Shown: in pieces, positions 25,657 to 34,238 of the stretch
How the letters are laid out: each line of letters opens with the position of its first letter
Numbering within the stretch: position 1 is the first letter of the stretch
NCBI GenBank assembly: GCA_020635015.1
Contig: JACKAP010000016.1
Span: 78,682-142,681 of the forward strand
Direction of reading: 5' to 3'
DNA: 64,000 nucleotides
DNA from: Calditrichia bacterium
GTDB taxonomy: Bacteria > Calditrichota > Calditrichia > RBG-13-44-9 > J075
Program-made: the position numbers and the translations under genes
The notes under the pieces: generated by a model
Told to the model about the DNA's origin: nothing
The model's database searches: none
The model's input: only the letters and a program-made list of their open reading frames with translations

Positions 25657-26517
25657 ATGAAAGAACCTATGGTAAAAGTCGCTATATTAGACTTGTATGA
25701 TAACGAGCCGAATCAAGGCATGCGTTGTATTTTGGATATCGTGCAGAGCTGGGATCGCAAAATCCGCGACATTCCGGTGGTATATCATGTGCACGAGACC
25801 CGTCACATGGCCGAGGTGCCGGGGTTGGATTATGATATTTATATCTCCTCCGGGGGACCGGGCAGTCCTTTTGACGGGGTGGGGAAACGCTGGGAGAAAC
25901 GATATTTTGAGCTGATCGATCAAATTTGGAACCATAACCGCCGGCAAGCGGGGCGACCGAAGCATGTCTTTTTCATCTGTCATTCTTTTCAGATGATGTG
26001 CCGCTTTTTTGAACTGGCCACTGTGCAGCAGCGCGATCAGCGTTCGTTCGGCATTCTGCCGGTGCGGAAGACCCATGCCGCCAATAGCGACCTGATGATG
26101 AAGGCGCTGCCGGAGATCTTTTATGCCGCTGATTTCCGCCAGTTTGAAGCGGTCGATCCCAACATTGCCCGCTTTGCCGAATTGGATGCGACGATCCTAT
26201 CCAAGGAAAAGTTCCGGCGTAATCCGCTTCTGGAACTGGCGCTGATGGCCATCCGGGTATCCGATGAAATGGTCGGTACCCAGTTTCACCCGGAGGCTGA
26301 CCCGGTCAGCATGCTCTACCATTTTCGCCAGCCGGAGCGGAAACAGCAGGTGCTGAGCGAATACGGGGAAGAGCGTTACTATGAGATGATCGAGCATCTG
26401 GAAGATCCGGCCAATATTTTGCTGACCCGGCGAAATATTTTGCCGAATTTCCTGAAAAATGCGATTGAGAAGATCTATCCCGAGGCCGCCCTGGCAGATG
26501 TAATGAAAGCGGGGTAA
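25657..26517 (+). CDS. Stand-alone class I glutamine amidotransferase-like protein
   Basis: The 286-residue protein has the class I amidotransferase triad: nucleophile C108 in FFICHSFQMM and H211/E213 in GTQFHPEADP. SSGGPGSP (64-71) forms the oxyanion region. It resembles the GuaA-type GATase domain without a synthetase domain, so it probably hydrolyses glutamine or a gamma-glutamyl compound for a partner that is not adjacent. About 70 C-terminal residues after the domain are helical. AGGGAG stands 10 nt before the ATG. The 288-nt gap upstream shows an AT-rich stretch but no repeat and no gene. Confidence 0.87.
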   Translation: MKEPMVKVAILDLYDNEPNQGMRCILDIVQSWDRKIRDIPVVYHVHETRHMAEVPGLDYDIYISSGGPGSPFDGVGKRWEKRYFELIDQIWNHNRRQAGRPKHVFFICHSFQMMCRFFELATVQQRDQRSFGILPVRKTHAANSDLMMKALPEIFYAADFRQFEAVDPNIARFAELDATILSKEKFRRNPLLELALMAIRVSDEMVGTQFHPEADPVSMLYHFRQPERKQQVLSEYGEERYYEMIEHLEDPANILLTRRNILPNFLKNAIEKIYPEAALADVMKAG

Positions 26518-26552
26518 GCAGATCCACTGGTTGCAGTTAATTGTGTAAAGTG

Positions 26553-26660
26553 TTATTGGTTGTTGGCTATTGGTTGTTGGTTGGTATCGTTCGCAATAAT
26601 CCACCAAAAACCAACAACCAAGAACCAACAGCCAAGAACCAACAACCAAAAACCAACAGC
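26553..26660. repeat. Inverted TTGTTGG/CCAACAA heptamer arms
   Basis: The left arm has TTGTTGG-type units at 7-nt spacing and the right arm has CCAACAA, CCAAGAA and CCAAAAA units at the same spacing, with a centre of about 20 nt. The right arm ends 20 nt before the yceH-like start codon, so a hairpin could influence its leader. Confidence 0.8.
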
Positions 26661-26679
26661 GAAGCTCAAGAGGGAAGCG

Positions 26680-27351
26680 ATGGAAGAACTCCTGGCACCG
26701 GAAGAAGTGCGGGTGTTGGGTGTGCTGATGGAAAAGCAGATGACCACCCCGGAATATTACCCCATGACGGTCAACGCCGTCAAGAACGCCTGCAATCAGA
26801 AGACCAACCGCCATCCGGTTGTGGAATTTGAGGAAGATTTTGTCAGTGATATCATTGACCGGCTGCGCCGTAAGCGGGTGTTGATCGTGGTCAGTGGTCC
26901 GGGGATGCGCGCCCGCAAGTATGAGCATAATTTTAAGGATCTGCTCTTCCTCAACCAGAAAGAGATGGCGCTGCTGTGTATGCTGATGCTCCGGGGGCCG
27001 CAAACCGTCGGGGAGTTGCGTGGCCGTAGCGAGCGGATGGCGAGCTTTGAGGGGCTGGAGGAGGTTGAAGAAGTGTTGGGCGACCTCGCCGCCGCCAACC
27101 GTCAGCCGCTGCCGCTGGTGCGCAAGCTGCCGGTGCTGCCGGGGCAGAAGGAACACCGCTTTGTGCACCTGCTCTCCGGCGAGCCGGACCTCGAACGCCT
27201 GGCCATCGAGGCGGAATTCGATGCCCCGGTCTCATCCCGCTCCTCCTCGGCCGATAAACTGGCCGAACTGGAAGCGCAGGTGGAGACGCTGAGCCGGGAA
27301 TTAAGCGAACTGCGCGAGGCGTTTGAGCAGTTTAAGCAGCAATTTGAGTGA
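26680..27351 (+). CDS. yceH: YceH family (DUF480) protein
   Basis: The 223-residue protein matches the YceH/DUF480 family, which folds as two winged-helix domains. Conserved segments are EVRVLGVLMEKQMTTPEYYPMT, NACNQKTNRHPV, DLLFLNQKEMALLCMLMLRGPQTVGELRGRS and the KLPVLPGQKEHRFVHLLSG end of the second domain. The last 40 residues are a coiled coil (LAELEAQVETLSRELSELRE). ATG 26680 is preceded by AGAGGGA; earlier in-frame starts would run into repeat DNA. The function is not established for the family; DNA binding is inferred from the fold. Confidence 0.92.
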   Translation: MEELLAPEEVRVLGVLMEKQMTTPEYYPMTVNAVKNACNQKTNRHPVVEFEEDFVSDIIDRLRRKRVLIVVSGPGMRARKYEHNFKDLLFLNQKEMALLCMLMLRGPQTVGELRGRSERMASFEGLEEVEEVLGDLAAANRQPLPLVRKLPVLPGQKEHRFVHLLSGEPDLERLAIEAEFDAPVSSRSSSADKLAELEAQVETLSRELSELREAFEQFKQQFE

Positions 27352-27364
27352 GGTTCGCAACTAC

Positions 27365-27400
27365 TAGGCCACGGATTACACGGATTTACACTGATTAATA
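27365..27400. repeat. CCACGGATTACACGG dispersed repeat
   Basis: One more copy of the CACGGATTACACGGATT family, with a weaker inverted partner (GTGTTATTCCGTGG) near 27520. Together with the element at 27467 it fills the gap before the M48 gene. Confidence 0.55.
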
Positions 27401-27466
27401 CATTGATGGATTTAAGTATATAAAAAATTACAGATTCCCCGGTCAGGGCTGCGGAGAGACACGACG

Positions 27467-27508
27467 TCGTCATTTCGAACCTAGTTTGTGAGAAATCTAT
27501 AACTGTAA
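27467..27508. repeat. Dispersed repeat GTCGTCATTTCGAAC...GTGAGAAATC, copy 2
   Basis: This matches the element at 12803-12843 with few changes (GTCGTCATTTCGAAC, then TTTGTGAGAAATC and ATAACT). Confidence 0.6.
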
Positions 27509-27579
27509 AAACTTAATTCGTGTTATTCCGTGGTTTCGTTTTTTTAATCTTAAAATTCATTAAAACCAGGATTCAAGCC

Positions 27580-29031
27580 ATGAAAAAATCTATTTGGATC
27601 AAGCCGGCCTTGTGGGTGTCATTTTTAAGTGTGCTGATCTGGATCGTATCCTGTGCCGTCAATCCGGTCACCGGGAAGCGGGAATTTATGCTGCTCTCCG
27701 ATGCGGATGAGGTTCAACTGGGGCAGCAATCCGATCCCCAGGTGATCGCTACCTACGGCCTCTATGACGACGCGAAAATCAGCCAATTTATCACTGCCAA
27801 GGGAAAACAGATGGCGGCCATTTCGCACCGCCCGCAGTTGGATTACCAGTTCCGGGTGCTGGACACCCCGGTGATCAACGCTTTTGCCGTTCCCGGGGGC
27901 TTTGTTTACTTCACCCGGGGCATCCTGGCCTATCTCAACAACGAGGCGGAAGTGGCCGGGGTGTTGGGGCACGAGATCGGCCATATTACCGCCCGCCACT
28001 CTGCCAAGCAGTACAGCCGTTCCCAACTGGCGATGCTGGGGTTGGGAGTCGGTGTGGCAATTTCGGAAGACTTCGGGCGTTTTGCCGGGCTGGCCCAGAG
28101 TGGGCTGGGACTGCTGTTTCTGCGTTTTGGCCGTGATGCCGAGCGGGAATCGGATGAGCTGGGAGTGGAATATTCCACCAAGATCGGCTACGACGCCCGG
28201 GAAATGGCTAATTTCTTCGAAACCCTAGACCGCATGACCCCCGGGGAAGAAGGTGGTTTGCCCGGCTGGTTTTCTACTCACCCGGCTTCGTCGGAACGGG
28301 TCGGCAACGTGCTTCAACTCGCCGCGACCGCTCAGCAGAATCTTAACCCCGCCCAGTTGAAGGTCAATCGCGACAGCTACCTGGATATGATCGAAGGATT
28401 GGTTTACGGGGATGATCCCAAAAGCGGGTATGTTGAAGGCAATATGTTCTACCATCCGGATCTGCGCTTTCAGTTCCCGATTCCGGCGGAATGGAAGGCC
28501 ATCAACACCCCCAGCCAGGTACAGGTGATCAGCAGCGACCAGAAAGCGGTGGTGATGCTCAGCCTGGTTTCCGGCACCACGCCCGCCGATGCCGCCGCCA
28601 AGTTCCAGACCGATGCCGGTGCCCAGGTGATTCGATCCGGTGATGCGGACGTCAACGGCTTCCCGGCGCGGACGATGATCTCCGATGTGCAAGGGCAACA
28701 GGGCGTGCTGCGGGTGGTTTCCTACTTCATCGCCTATGAAAGCAATGTCTACGTTTTCCACGGCATTTCCGCTCAGGCCAGTTTTGCCGACTACCAGGCC
28801 AGCCTGGAATCGGTCATGAAAGGCTTCAAGAAACTCACCGACAGCAGCAAGATCAATGTCGAGCCGGACCGCATCCGGGTGAAAAAAATCACTCGCTCAA
28901 TGACCCTGCGCGATGCCTTGCTCTCATTCGGCACCCCGGACAGCAAACTGGAAGAGCTCTCCCTGATCAACGGCGTGAATCTGACCGAGACCCTACCGGC
29001 GGGGACGCGAGTTAAGACGATCGGGAAATAA
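27580..29031 (+). CDS. M48 family zinc metalloprotease lipoprotein with LysM-like tail
   Basis: The 483-residue protein has a lipoprotein-type signal ending IVSC (C25), then an M48 domain with HEIGH (131-135) preceded by EAEVAGVLG and a downstream ERESDELGVEY that supplies the third zinc ligand. A middle domain (about 300-420) resembles the region after M48 in periplasmic quality-control proteases, and the C-terminus reads as a LysM-like module (LRDALLSFG...LINGVNLTETLPAGTRVKTI). It is likely a periplasmic, membrane-bound protease of the BepA/LoiP type acting on envelope proteins. I chose ATG 27580 because the signal peptide starts there. Confidence 0.93.
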   Translation: MKKSIWIKPALWVSFLSVLIWIVSCAVNPVTGKREFMLLSDADEVQLGQQSDPQVIATYGLYDDAKISQFITAKGKQMAAISHRPQLDYQFRVLDTPVINAFAVPGGFVYFTRGILAYLNNEAEVAGVLGHEIGHITARHSAKQYSRSQLAMLGLGVGVAISEDFGRFAGLAQSGLGLLFLRFGRDAERESDELGVEYSTKIGYDAREMANFFETLDRMTPGEEGGLPGWFSTHPASSERVGNVLQLAATAQQNLNPAQLKVNRDSYLDMIEGLVYGDDPKSGYVEGNMFYHPDLRFQFPIPAEWKAINTPSQVQVISSDQKAVVMLSLVSGTTPADAAAKFQTDAGAQVIRSGDADVNGFPARTMISDVQGQQGVLRVVSYFIAYESNVYVFHGISAQASFADYQASLESVMKGFKKLTDSSKINVEPDRIRVKKITRSMTLRDALLSFGTPDSKLEELSLINGVNLTETLPAGTRVKTIGK

Positions 29032-29036
29032 TAGAA

Positions 29037-29215
29037 AAGGATAAAGGATAAAGGAGTAAGGATAAAGGATAAAGGTGATGGTTTAAGTTTTAGCACTATT
29101 CAGCTGAATTATTCCCTTTATCCTTACTCCTTTATCCTTCACCCTTTATCCTTACTCCTTACTCCTTTATCCTTCACCCTTTATCCTTACTCCTTTACCC
29201 TTCACCCTTTACTCT
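29037..29215. repeat. Inverted AAGGATA/TATCCTT heptamer array between convergent genes
   Basis: Left arm of AAGGATAAAGG units begins a few bases after the M48 stop codon; the centre contains GGTTTAAGTTTTAGCAC and a CAGCTG palindrome; the right arm of TTTATCCTT/ACTCC/CACCC units runs into the last codons of the transketolase gene. Confidence 0.9.
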
Positions 29216-31259
29216 CACTCACCTTAGCAATACTGCGCCGCGCCGCCGCCGCCACTGCTTCAGCGGTCAGGTTTAGCCCCTGGTAAATATCTTGATAGGG
29301 AGCAGAGGCCCCGAAACGTTCCAGCCCGACTATTTCTCCGCATTCTCCGGCATATTGATGCCACCCCAGTGTGCTGCCGGCCTCAATCGTCACCCGCGGC
29401 TTGAGCTGCGGGGGCAGCACGGAGTGCCGGTACGATGCCGGCTGAGCGTCGAATCGCTCACTGCAGGGCAGGGAGACCACCCGGGCACGAATCTGCTGAT
29501 TGGCCAGCAAGCCGGCGGCCTCCAGGGCAATGTGCAGCTCTGAGCCGCTGGCGATCAAAATCACTTCCGGGCTGGGTTGATCCAGAACCACATAGGCGCC
29601 TTTTTGCAATCCATCCGCCGGGGAAAGATTGCCTCCGCTGCGCTCCAGTACCGGCAGTTTTTGGCGAGTGAGCGCCAGGACAGTGGGGCCGCTACGGTGC
29701 AGCAGCGCCATCCGCCAGGCCTGCGCAGTCTCGGCGGCGTCGGCGGGACGGATCACCATCAGGTTTGGAATCGCGCGCAGGGCGGCGAGGTGCTCCACCG
29801 GCTGGTGGGTGGGACCGTCTTCGCCCAGACCGATCGAGTCGTGGGTAAAGACATAAATGACCTGGATGCCCATCAGTGCCGCCAGGCGGATGCTTCCCCG
29901 CATGTAGTCGGAAAAGACCATGAAAGTGCCGCCGTAGGGAATAAATTCGCCATGCAAAGCCAGCCCGCTCAGGATCGCCCCCATTCCATGCTCCCGCACC
30001 CCGAAATGCAGGTAGCGCCCGGAGAAATCATCCGGAGCAATTGCCGTTTCGTTTTTAGGGAAGGTGTTGTTGGAAGGGGTCAGGTCCGCTGAGCCGCCGA
30101 TCAACCCCGGCATTATTGGCGAGAGGGCATTCAGCACCGCGCCGGAGGCGGCGCGGGTGGCGAGGTCTTTGCCGGCCGGGAAATCCGGCAGTAAGCCTTC
30201 CCAATTCTCCGGCAGCTTGTGGGAACGCATCTGGTCGAATTGGGCCGCTGCTTCGGGGTGGGCCTGGCGGTAGCGCTCGAACAGCCGTTGCCAATCTTCC
30301 TGCCACTGCCGGCCGTTCTCCCGCGCGGTATCGGCCAGGGAAGCGATCTCGTCTGGAATATAAAATGCGGGGCTTTCCGGCCAGCCAAGCTGCTGCTTGG
30401 TCAGGCGCAGCTCTTCTTCCCCCAGGGGTTCTCCATGCGCCTTGGAAGTGCCGGCGCGGTTGGGGCTGCCGTAGCCGATGACGGTACGGCAGGCGATGAT
30501 CGATGGACGGGCTTCCTCCGTCTGCGCTGCCTGCAGCGCTGCGTCAACCGCGCCGTGATCGTGGCCGTCGACGCGCTGGGTGTGCCAGCCGTAGGCTTCG
30601 AAGCGCTTGAGCACGTCCTCGCTGAAGGAGAGGCCGGTGCTGCCGTCGATGCTGATGTGATTGTCGTCGTAGAGCACGATCAGGCGTCCCAGCTTGAGAT
30701 GGCCGGCCAGAGAACAGGCCTCGTGGGAGACGCCCTCCATCAGGTCGCCGTCGCTGGCAATGACGTAGGTGTGATGCTGAATCAACTGCAGATCGGGCCG
30801 GTTAAAACGCTGCGCCAGCCACTTTTCGGCGATCGCCATCCCCACGGCATTGGAGATGCCCTGGCCCAGCGGGCCGGTAGTGGTTTCGATGCCCACGGTA
30901 TGTCCGTATTCCGGGTGGCCGGGGGTCTTGCTGCCCCATTGGCGGAAGTGCTTGAGTTCATTCAGCGCCAGCGGATAGCCGGTCAGATGCAGGAGGCTGT
31001 AGATCAACATGCTGCCGTGCCCGCCGGAGAGCACAAAGCGGTCGCGGTTGGGCCAGTGCGGATCATCGGGATGGTGGCGCAGATGGCGGGCCCAAAGCAC
31101 CGCCGCCGCATCAGCCATTCCCAGGGGAAGCCCGGGATGCCCGGAATTGGCCGCCTGCACCCCATCCATTGCCAGCCCGCGAATGGTGTTGGCGAATAAT
31201 TTCAAGTATTTGATTTCCGCTTCAGAAAGCGCTCGATGCGGTGCGTTTGGTTTGTTCAT
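29202..31259 (-). CDS. tkt: Transketolase
   Basis: This 685-residue protein is a full-length transketolase, a thiamine-diphosphate enzyme that moves two-carbon units between sugar phosphates in the pentose phosphate pathway. Family landmarks are NSGHPGLPLGMADAA, RDRFVLSGGHGSMLIYS, the ThDP/magnesium segment SDGDLMEGVSHEA...YDDNHISIDG, FGVREHGMGAILSG and THDSIGLGEDGPTHQPVEH. GGAAAGGAAG precedes the ATG. The last residues, SESKG, and the stop codon lie in the repeat array shared with the convergent M48 gene. The upstream HAD phosphatase gene is in the same direction, 180 nt away. Confidence 0.97.
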   Translation of the reverse strand: MNKPNAPHRALSEAEIKYLKLFANTIRGLAMDGVQAANSGHPGLPLGMADAAAVLWARHLRHHPDDPHWPNRDRFVLSGGHGSMLIYSLLHLTGYPLALNELKHFRQWGSKTPGHPEYGHTVGIETTTGPLGQGISNAVGMAIAEKWLAQRFNRPDLQLIQHHTYVIASDGDLMEGVSHEACSLAGHLKLGRLIVLYDDNHISIDGSTGLSFSEDVLKRFEAYGWHTQRVDGHDHGAVDAALQAAQTEEARPSIIACRTVIGYGSPNRAGTSKAHGEPLGEEELRLTKQQLGWPESPAFYIPDEIASLADTARENGRQWQEDWQRLFERYRQAHPEAAAQFDQMRSHKLPENWEGLLPDFPAGKDLATRAASGAVLNALSPIMPGLIGGSADLTPSNNTFPKNETAIAPDDFSGRYLHFGVREHGMGAILSGLALHGEFIPYGGTFMVFSDYMRGSIRLAALMGIQVIYVFTHDSIGLGEDGPTHQPVEHLAALRAIPNLMVIRPADAAETAQAWRMALLHRSGPTVLALTRQKLPVLERSGGNLSPADGLQKGAYVVLDQPSPEVILIASGSELHIALEAAGLLANQQIRARVVSLPCSERFDAQPASYRHSVLPPQLKPRVTIEAGSTLGWHQYAGECGEIVGLERFGASAPYQDIYQGLNLTAEAVAAAARRSIAKVSESKG

Positions 31260-31299
31260 GGGCTTCCTTTCCGGTTCTAACGTAGATTTTAAAGTTTAA

Positions 31300-31415
31300 A
31301 ACTGCCGCCATCGAGACACAGAGATCGCTGAGTTAATTGTCAGTTCTCTGTGAACTCTGTCCGCTATGGCGAACAAGTTTTATTCGTGAACATTCGCGTA
31401 AATTCGTGGCAAAAA
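31300..31415. repeat. Inverted ACAGAG/CTCTGT and ATTCGTGGCAAAAAA repeats
   Basis: The gap holds GAGACACAGAG and a partner CTCTGTGAACTCTGT, followed by ACATTCGCGTAAATTCGTGG and an A run, the same family as the outer arms at 17613-17800 and as 39930-39975. Confidence 0.6.
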
Positions 31416-31438
31416 AATACGTATTGCTTTCATCATGG

Positions 31439-32092
31439 TCAAAATAACCCGATCAACTCCTCCGGCCGATCCACCTGGAAGTCCGGCTGGAATGAGCGGA
31501 GATGCTCCCCTGCACGATACCCGTAATTCACCGCGCAGGTATAGGTGCCGGCGGCTTTACCGGCCAGGATATCGTTAGGACTGTCACCAATCATCACGGT
31601 TTCCTCCGGGCGGCAGCGAAGTTGCTCCAGAATAAATCGAATACCGTCCGGGGCCGGTTTTAGTGCGATCTTCGGCTGTCCGCCGATCACCAGCTTCATG
31701 AAAGGCGTCAATGCCAGCTGCTCGGCCATCTTCAGCGCATAGCCGTGCGGTTTGTTGGTCAGCACCGCCTTGGCATGGCCGGCATAATGGCGCAGCATCT
31801 CCGGTATCCCGGGGTAGAGACGGGTATGATCCAGGCAGTGCTCGGCATAATATTGCTGGAAAAGCGTGATCGCCTCCTCCATCTCCCTCATGCTTGCCGG
31901 CCCCAGCGCACGCTCCAGAAGTTTCCCCATCCCGTCGCCAACGAAGGTCTGCACCTGCGCTAAACTCACCGCCGGCCGCTGCAGCCGCTGCAGGCTGAAA
32001 TTGGCCGCCTCCGCCAGATCCTCCAGCGTATTGGCCAGGGTGCCGTCCATGTCGAATATCAGCAGCCTGATCGAAACTGAAAGTTTTTTCAT
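31439..32092 (-). CDS. HAD-superfamily hydrolase, phosphoglycolate phosphatase-like
   Basis: The 217-residue protein shows the HAD motifs: motif I DMDGTLAN near residue 14, motif II KAVLTNKP, and motif III/IV VMIGDSPNDILAGKAAG. The cap domain is of the small helical type seen in phosphoglycolate phosphatase (Gph), but close relatives act on other phosphates, so the substrate is uncertain. It is read toward transketolase, which could point to a sugar-phosphate role. Confidence 0.88.
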   Translation of the reverse strand: MKKLSVSIRLLIFDMDGTLANTLEDLAEAANFSLQRLQRPAVSLAQVQTFVGDGMGKLLERALGPASMREMEEAITLFQQYYAEHCLDHTRLYPGIPEMLRHYAGHAKAVLTNKPHGYALKMAEQLALTPFMKLVIGGQPKIALKPAPDGIRFILEQLRCRPEETVMIGDSPNDILAGKAAGTYTCAVNYGYRAGEHLRSFQPDFQVDRPEELIGLF

Positions 32093-32112
32093 TAGCGGTC
32101 TTCCGTAATCGC

Positions 32113-32401
32113 AAAACCCAAAGTAGTGATTGATAAGACGATCATCAGCAAATCAAATCACAAAATTAAATTAAATATCCGCCGAAAGCGACCGCTAGTT
32201 AATTTTTATCCGGCTTGAATAGCATCCAGATTTTCAGATAGTACATGTTTACATGGTTACATGGCTAAATTGTATTGATCGGGGACTCAATTCACATCCC
32301 ACTTCCCTTCCAGCAATGTAACAATGTAACGACGTATTATCTGCGAAAATCTGTCAAATCTGCGTAATCTGCGTGCAATCAAAATCACGTAATGTGGAAG
32401 A
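32113..32401. other. AT-rich intergenic region with short inverted repeats
   Basis: No gene is visible. The stretch contains ACATGTTTACATGGTTACATGG near 32245 and a partner-like CAATGTAACAATGTAAC near 32322, then TGCGTAATCTGCGTGC near 32360, both resembling the dispersed inverted-repeat families elsewhere. Confidence 0.5.
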
Positions 32402-34108
32402 TTAGACCAGCTCCCGGTGCGTCGGGCAGGTCATACAGCGTGGGCCGCCGCCCCATTTGATGATATTGGGCATGCTCACCTCGATCACCTCCACTCCATG
32501 CTCGCGCAGCCGCTGGTTGGTTGCAGCGTTTTCTTTTACGGCGATCACCTTATTATCACCGACACACACCACGTTGCACCCCAGGGTGGGCTGCTCCGCC
32601 GGATCGGCTTCGATGACGGTGAAGCCGTCGTTACGCAGATAGGTGACAAACGCCTCCGGCAGTTGGCTCAGATCCGCCAGGCATTTCTTCTCGCCGACCA
32701 TGGTGAAGAGCACATCGAGATGCAGATCGGCGTGGGGCACGGCAATGAATTCATAATCTGGAAATGCCTGGCGCAGCTTTTCCAGTCCTGCGGCGGTGGT
32801 GCGCTGCCCGATCCCTACGGCCAGCTTTTTTTCCCCAATAATGATGATATCACCCCCTTCGGTCACCGCACCGGGCTCGCCGGTGAGGTCGAGGGTCGGG
32901 CGGCCCTGGCCGATCTGGCGCATGCTCTCACTTTCGTAAACCCGCTGCTGTTGGCCCAGGCGGCCGACCACCAACGTTGTGCCGACCACGTATGCCGGAT
33001 CGCGGGTGAAGATTGCCGATTTTCCCTCGCTGCCGATCGCATTGGTGTGCACCACCCGGATGCCGTGGTCCACCATAGTGCCGACAAACAGGTTGTATTC
33101 ATCCTTGAAGGCGATGGGATCGATGTTGTTGACATTCTGCCGGGCCACGTCGTTGATGGCGTATTTGGCGTGGATCTGGGCGTTCTCCGGGGTGAAAGAG
33201 ACGATGACTTCGCGCAGTCGCCCGAATTCCGAGTGAACCTGCACCGGCAGGGAGAGGCGGTCCGCCCGCGGGGGGGAATCCTTGCGATAGAATACCAGCA
33301 GCTTTTGGGTGCCCGGCCGTCCGCCGTACTCTTCCGGGAGCAGCAGTCCGGCACCGATATAATCGAAGGACATAATTCGGTTGATGATCTGATGAGAGGT
33401 CTCGTCGGTGCGGTTTTCGTTATATACGAAGGTGCCGACTCGCGGAGGCAGGCTTTCCGGGACAAGGAGTTCCTCTGCTTCTGCCAGGGCGTTAAGAATG
33501 GGAACTTCTTTTCTGGCCACCAGGGCAGCCTGCTTGTGCGGATGAAAGGGAAAGGTCTCGTTGATCAGATCCTTCTCCATGATCAGCCGCGCCCCCCCGT
33601 CCTTCATTAATCCATAGCGGGTGGGATCGTATTCGGTGATGCGGAAGCCCGCTTTCAACTGGGCCCGGATGCTGATGGTATTCTCCACCCGCACCGTCAG
33701 CCGGATGCGCTGTTTGTGTGCCTCCCGTGCCGCTACCTCCTGAGCCTTGTACATGATTTGCCCGAATCCCCTCCCGGCAGTGCCGTAGGAAAAGGCTTCA
33801 CTGCGGCGCACTTCCTGCTCTGCGATGGAGCTAAAGAGGATCTGGGAAACCGCTACTACTTCACCGCTCTCATCACGGTACATCAGGTTCTTGCCGCAGT
33901 TGCGGATACGCTCCAGCACATTGAAAGGGATCTGCTGTGCGCCCTTGAAGTATTGGTCATCGACTGCTTTCAGCGCCTCCATATCCGCCGCGGTCTGGGC
34001 CGTATATACCTTGAACAATTTGCCGTTGTGCTTTACCTGGATAAATTCATTGCCATTTTCATCGTACATCGATTTGTTGATGATGCCTTGAAAAGAGGGG
34101 GTGCTCAT
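32402..34108 (-). CDS. Fusion of a GNAT acyltransferase-like domain and an arginine deiminase-like domain
   Basis: The 568-residue protein joins two domains. Residues 35-175 look like a GNAT N-acyltransferase, with the acetyl-CoA loop GTAGRGFGQIMYKA (109-122) and the later NTISIRAQLKAGFRITEYDP. Residues 285-568 are a guanidine-modifying enzyme of the arginine deiminase type: FTRDP (367-371), EGGD (417-420), HLDVLFTMV (463-471) and the cysteine motif GGGPRCMTCP with likely nucleophile C558. Arginine deiminases convert arginine to citrulline and ammonia. The fused GNAT suggests a modified arginine, polyamine or other guanidine substrate. AAGGAAG precedes the ATG. The downstream end is 309 nt from the HAD gene. 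Confidence 0.88.
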   Translation of the reverse strand: MSTPSFQGIINKSMYDENGNEFIQVKHNGKLFKVYTAQTAADMEALKAVDDQYFKGAQQIPFNVLERIRNCGKNLMYRDESGEVVAVSQILFSSIAEQEVRRSEAFSYGTAGRGFGQIMYKAQEVAAREAHKQRIRLTVRVENTISIRAQLKAGFRITEYDPTRYGLMKDGGARLIMEKDLINETFPFHPHKQAALVARKEVPILNALAEAEELLVPESLPPRVGTFVYNENRTDETSHQIINRIMSFDYIGAGLLLPEEYGGRPGTQKLLVFYRKDSPPRADRLSLPVQVHSEFGRLREVIVSFTPENAQIHAKYAINDVARQNVNNIDPIAFKDEYNLFVGTMVDHGIRVVHTNAIGSEGKSAIFTRDPAYVVGTTLVVGRLGQQQRVYESESMRQIGQGRPTLDLTGEPGAVTEGGDIIIIGEKKLAVGIGQRTTAAGLEKLRQAFPDYEFIAVPHADLHLDVLFTMVGEKKCLADLSQLPEAFVTYLRNDGFTVIEADPAEQPTLGCNVVCVGDNKVIAVKENAATNQRLREHGVEVIEVSMPNIIKWGGGPRCMTCPTHRELV

Positions 34109-34156
34109 GAGAACTTCCTTTTATCGTATGCGATTTATTCCATTTGGGAATTGTCA

Positions 34157-34220
34157 TTAGTTGTTGGTCATTGGATGTTGGCTAGAACCGTCTTTCGCCA
34201 AGAACCAATAACCAAAAGCG
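34157..34220. repeat. Inverted TTGTTGG/CCAATAA heptamer arms
   Basis: Short arms of the same class as 26553-26660: TTGTTGG, TCATTGG and ATGTTGG on the left, and CCAAGAACCAATAACCAAAA on the right. Confidence 0.6.
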
Positions 34221-34238
34221 AGTCTCAAGGCAATTCTA

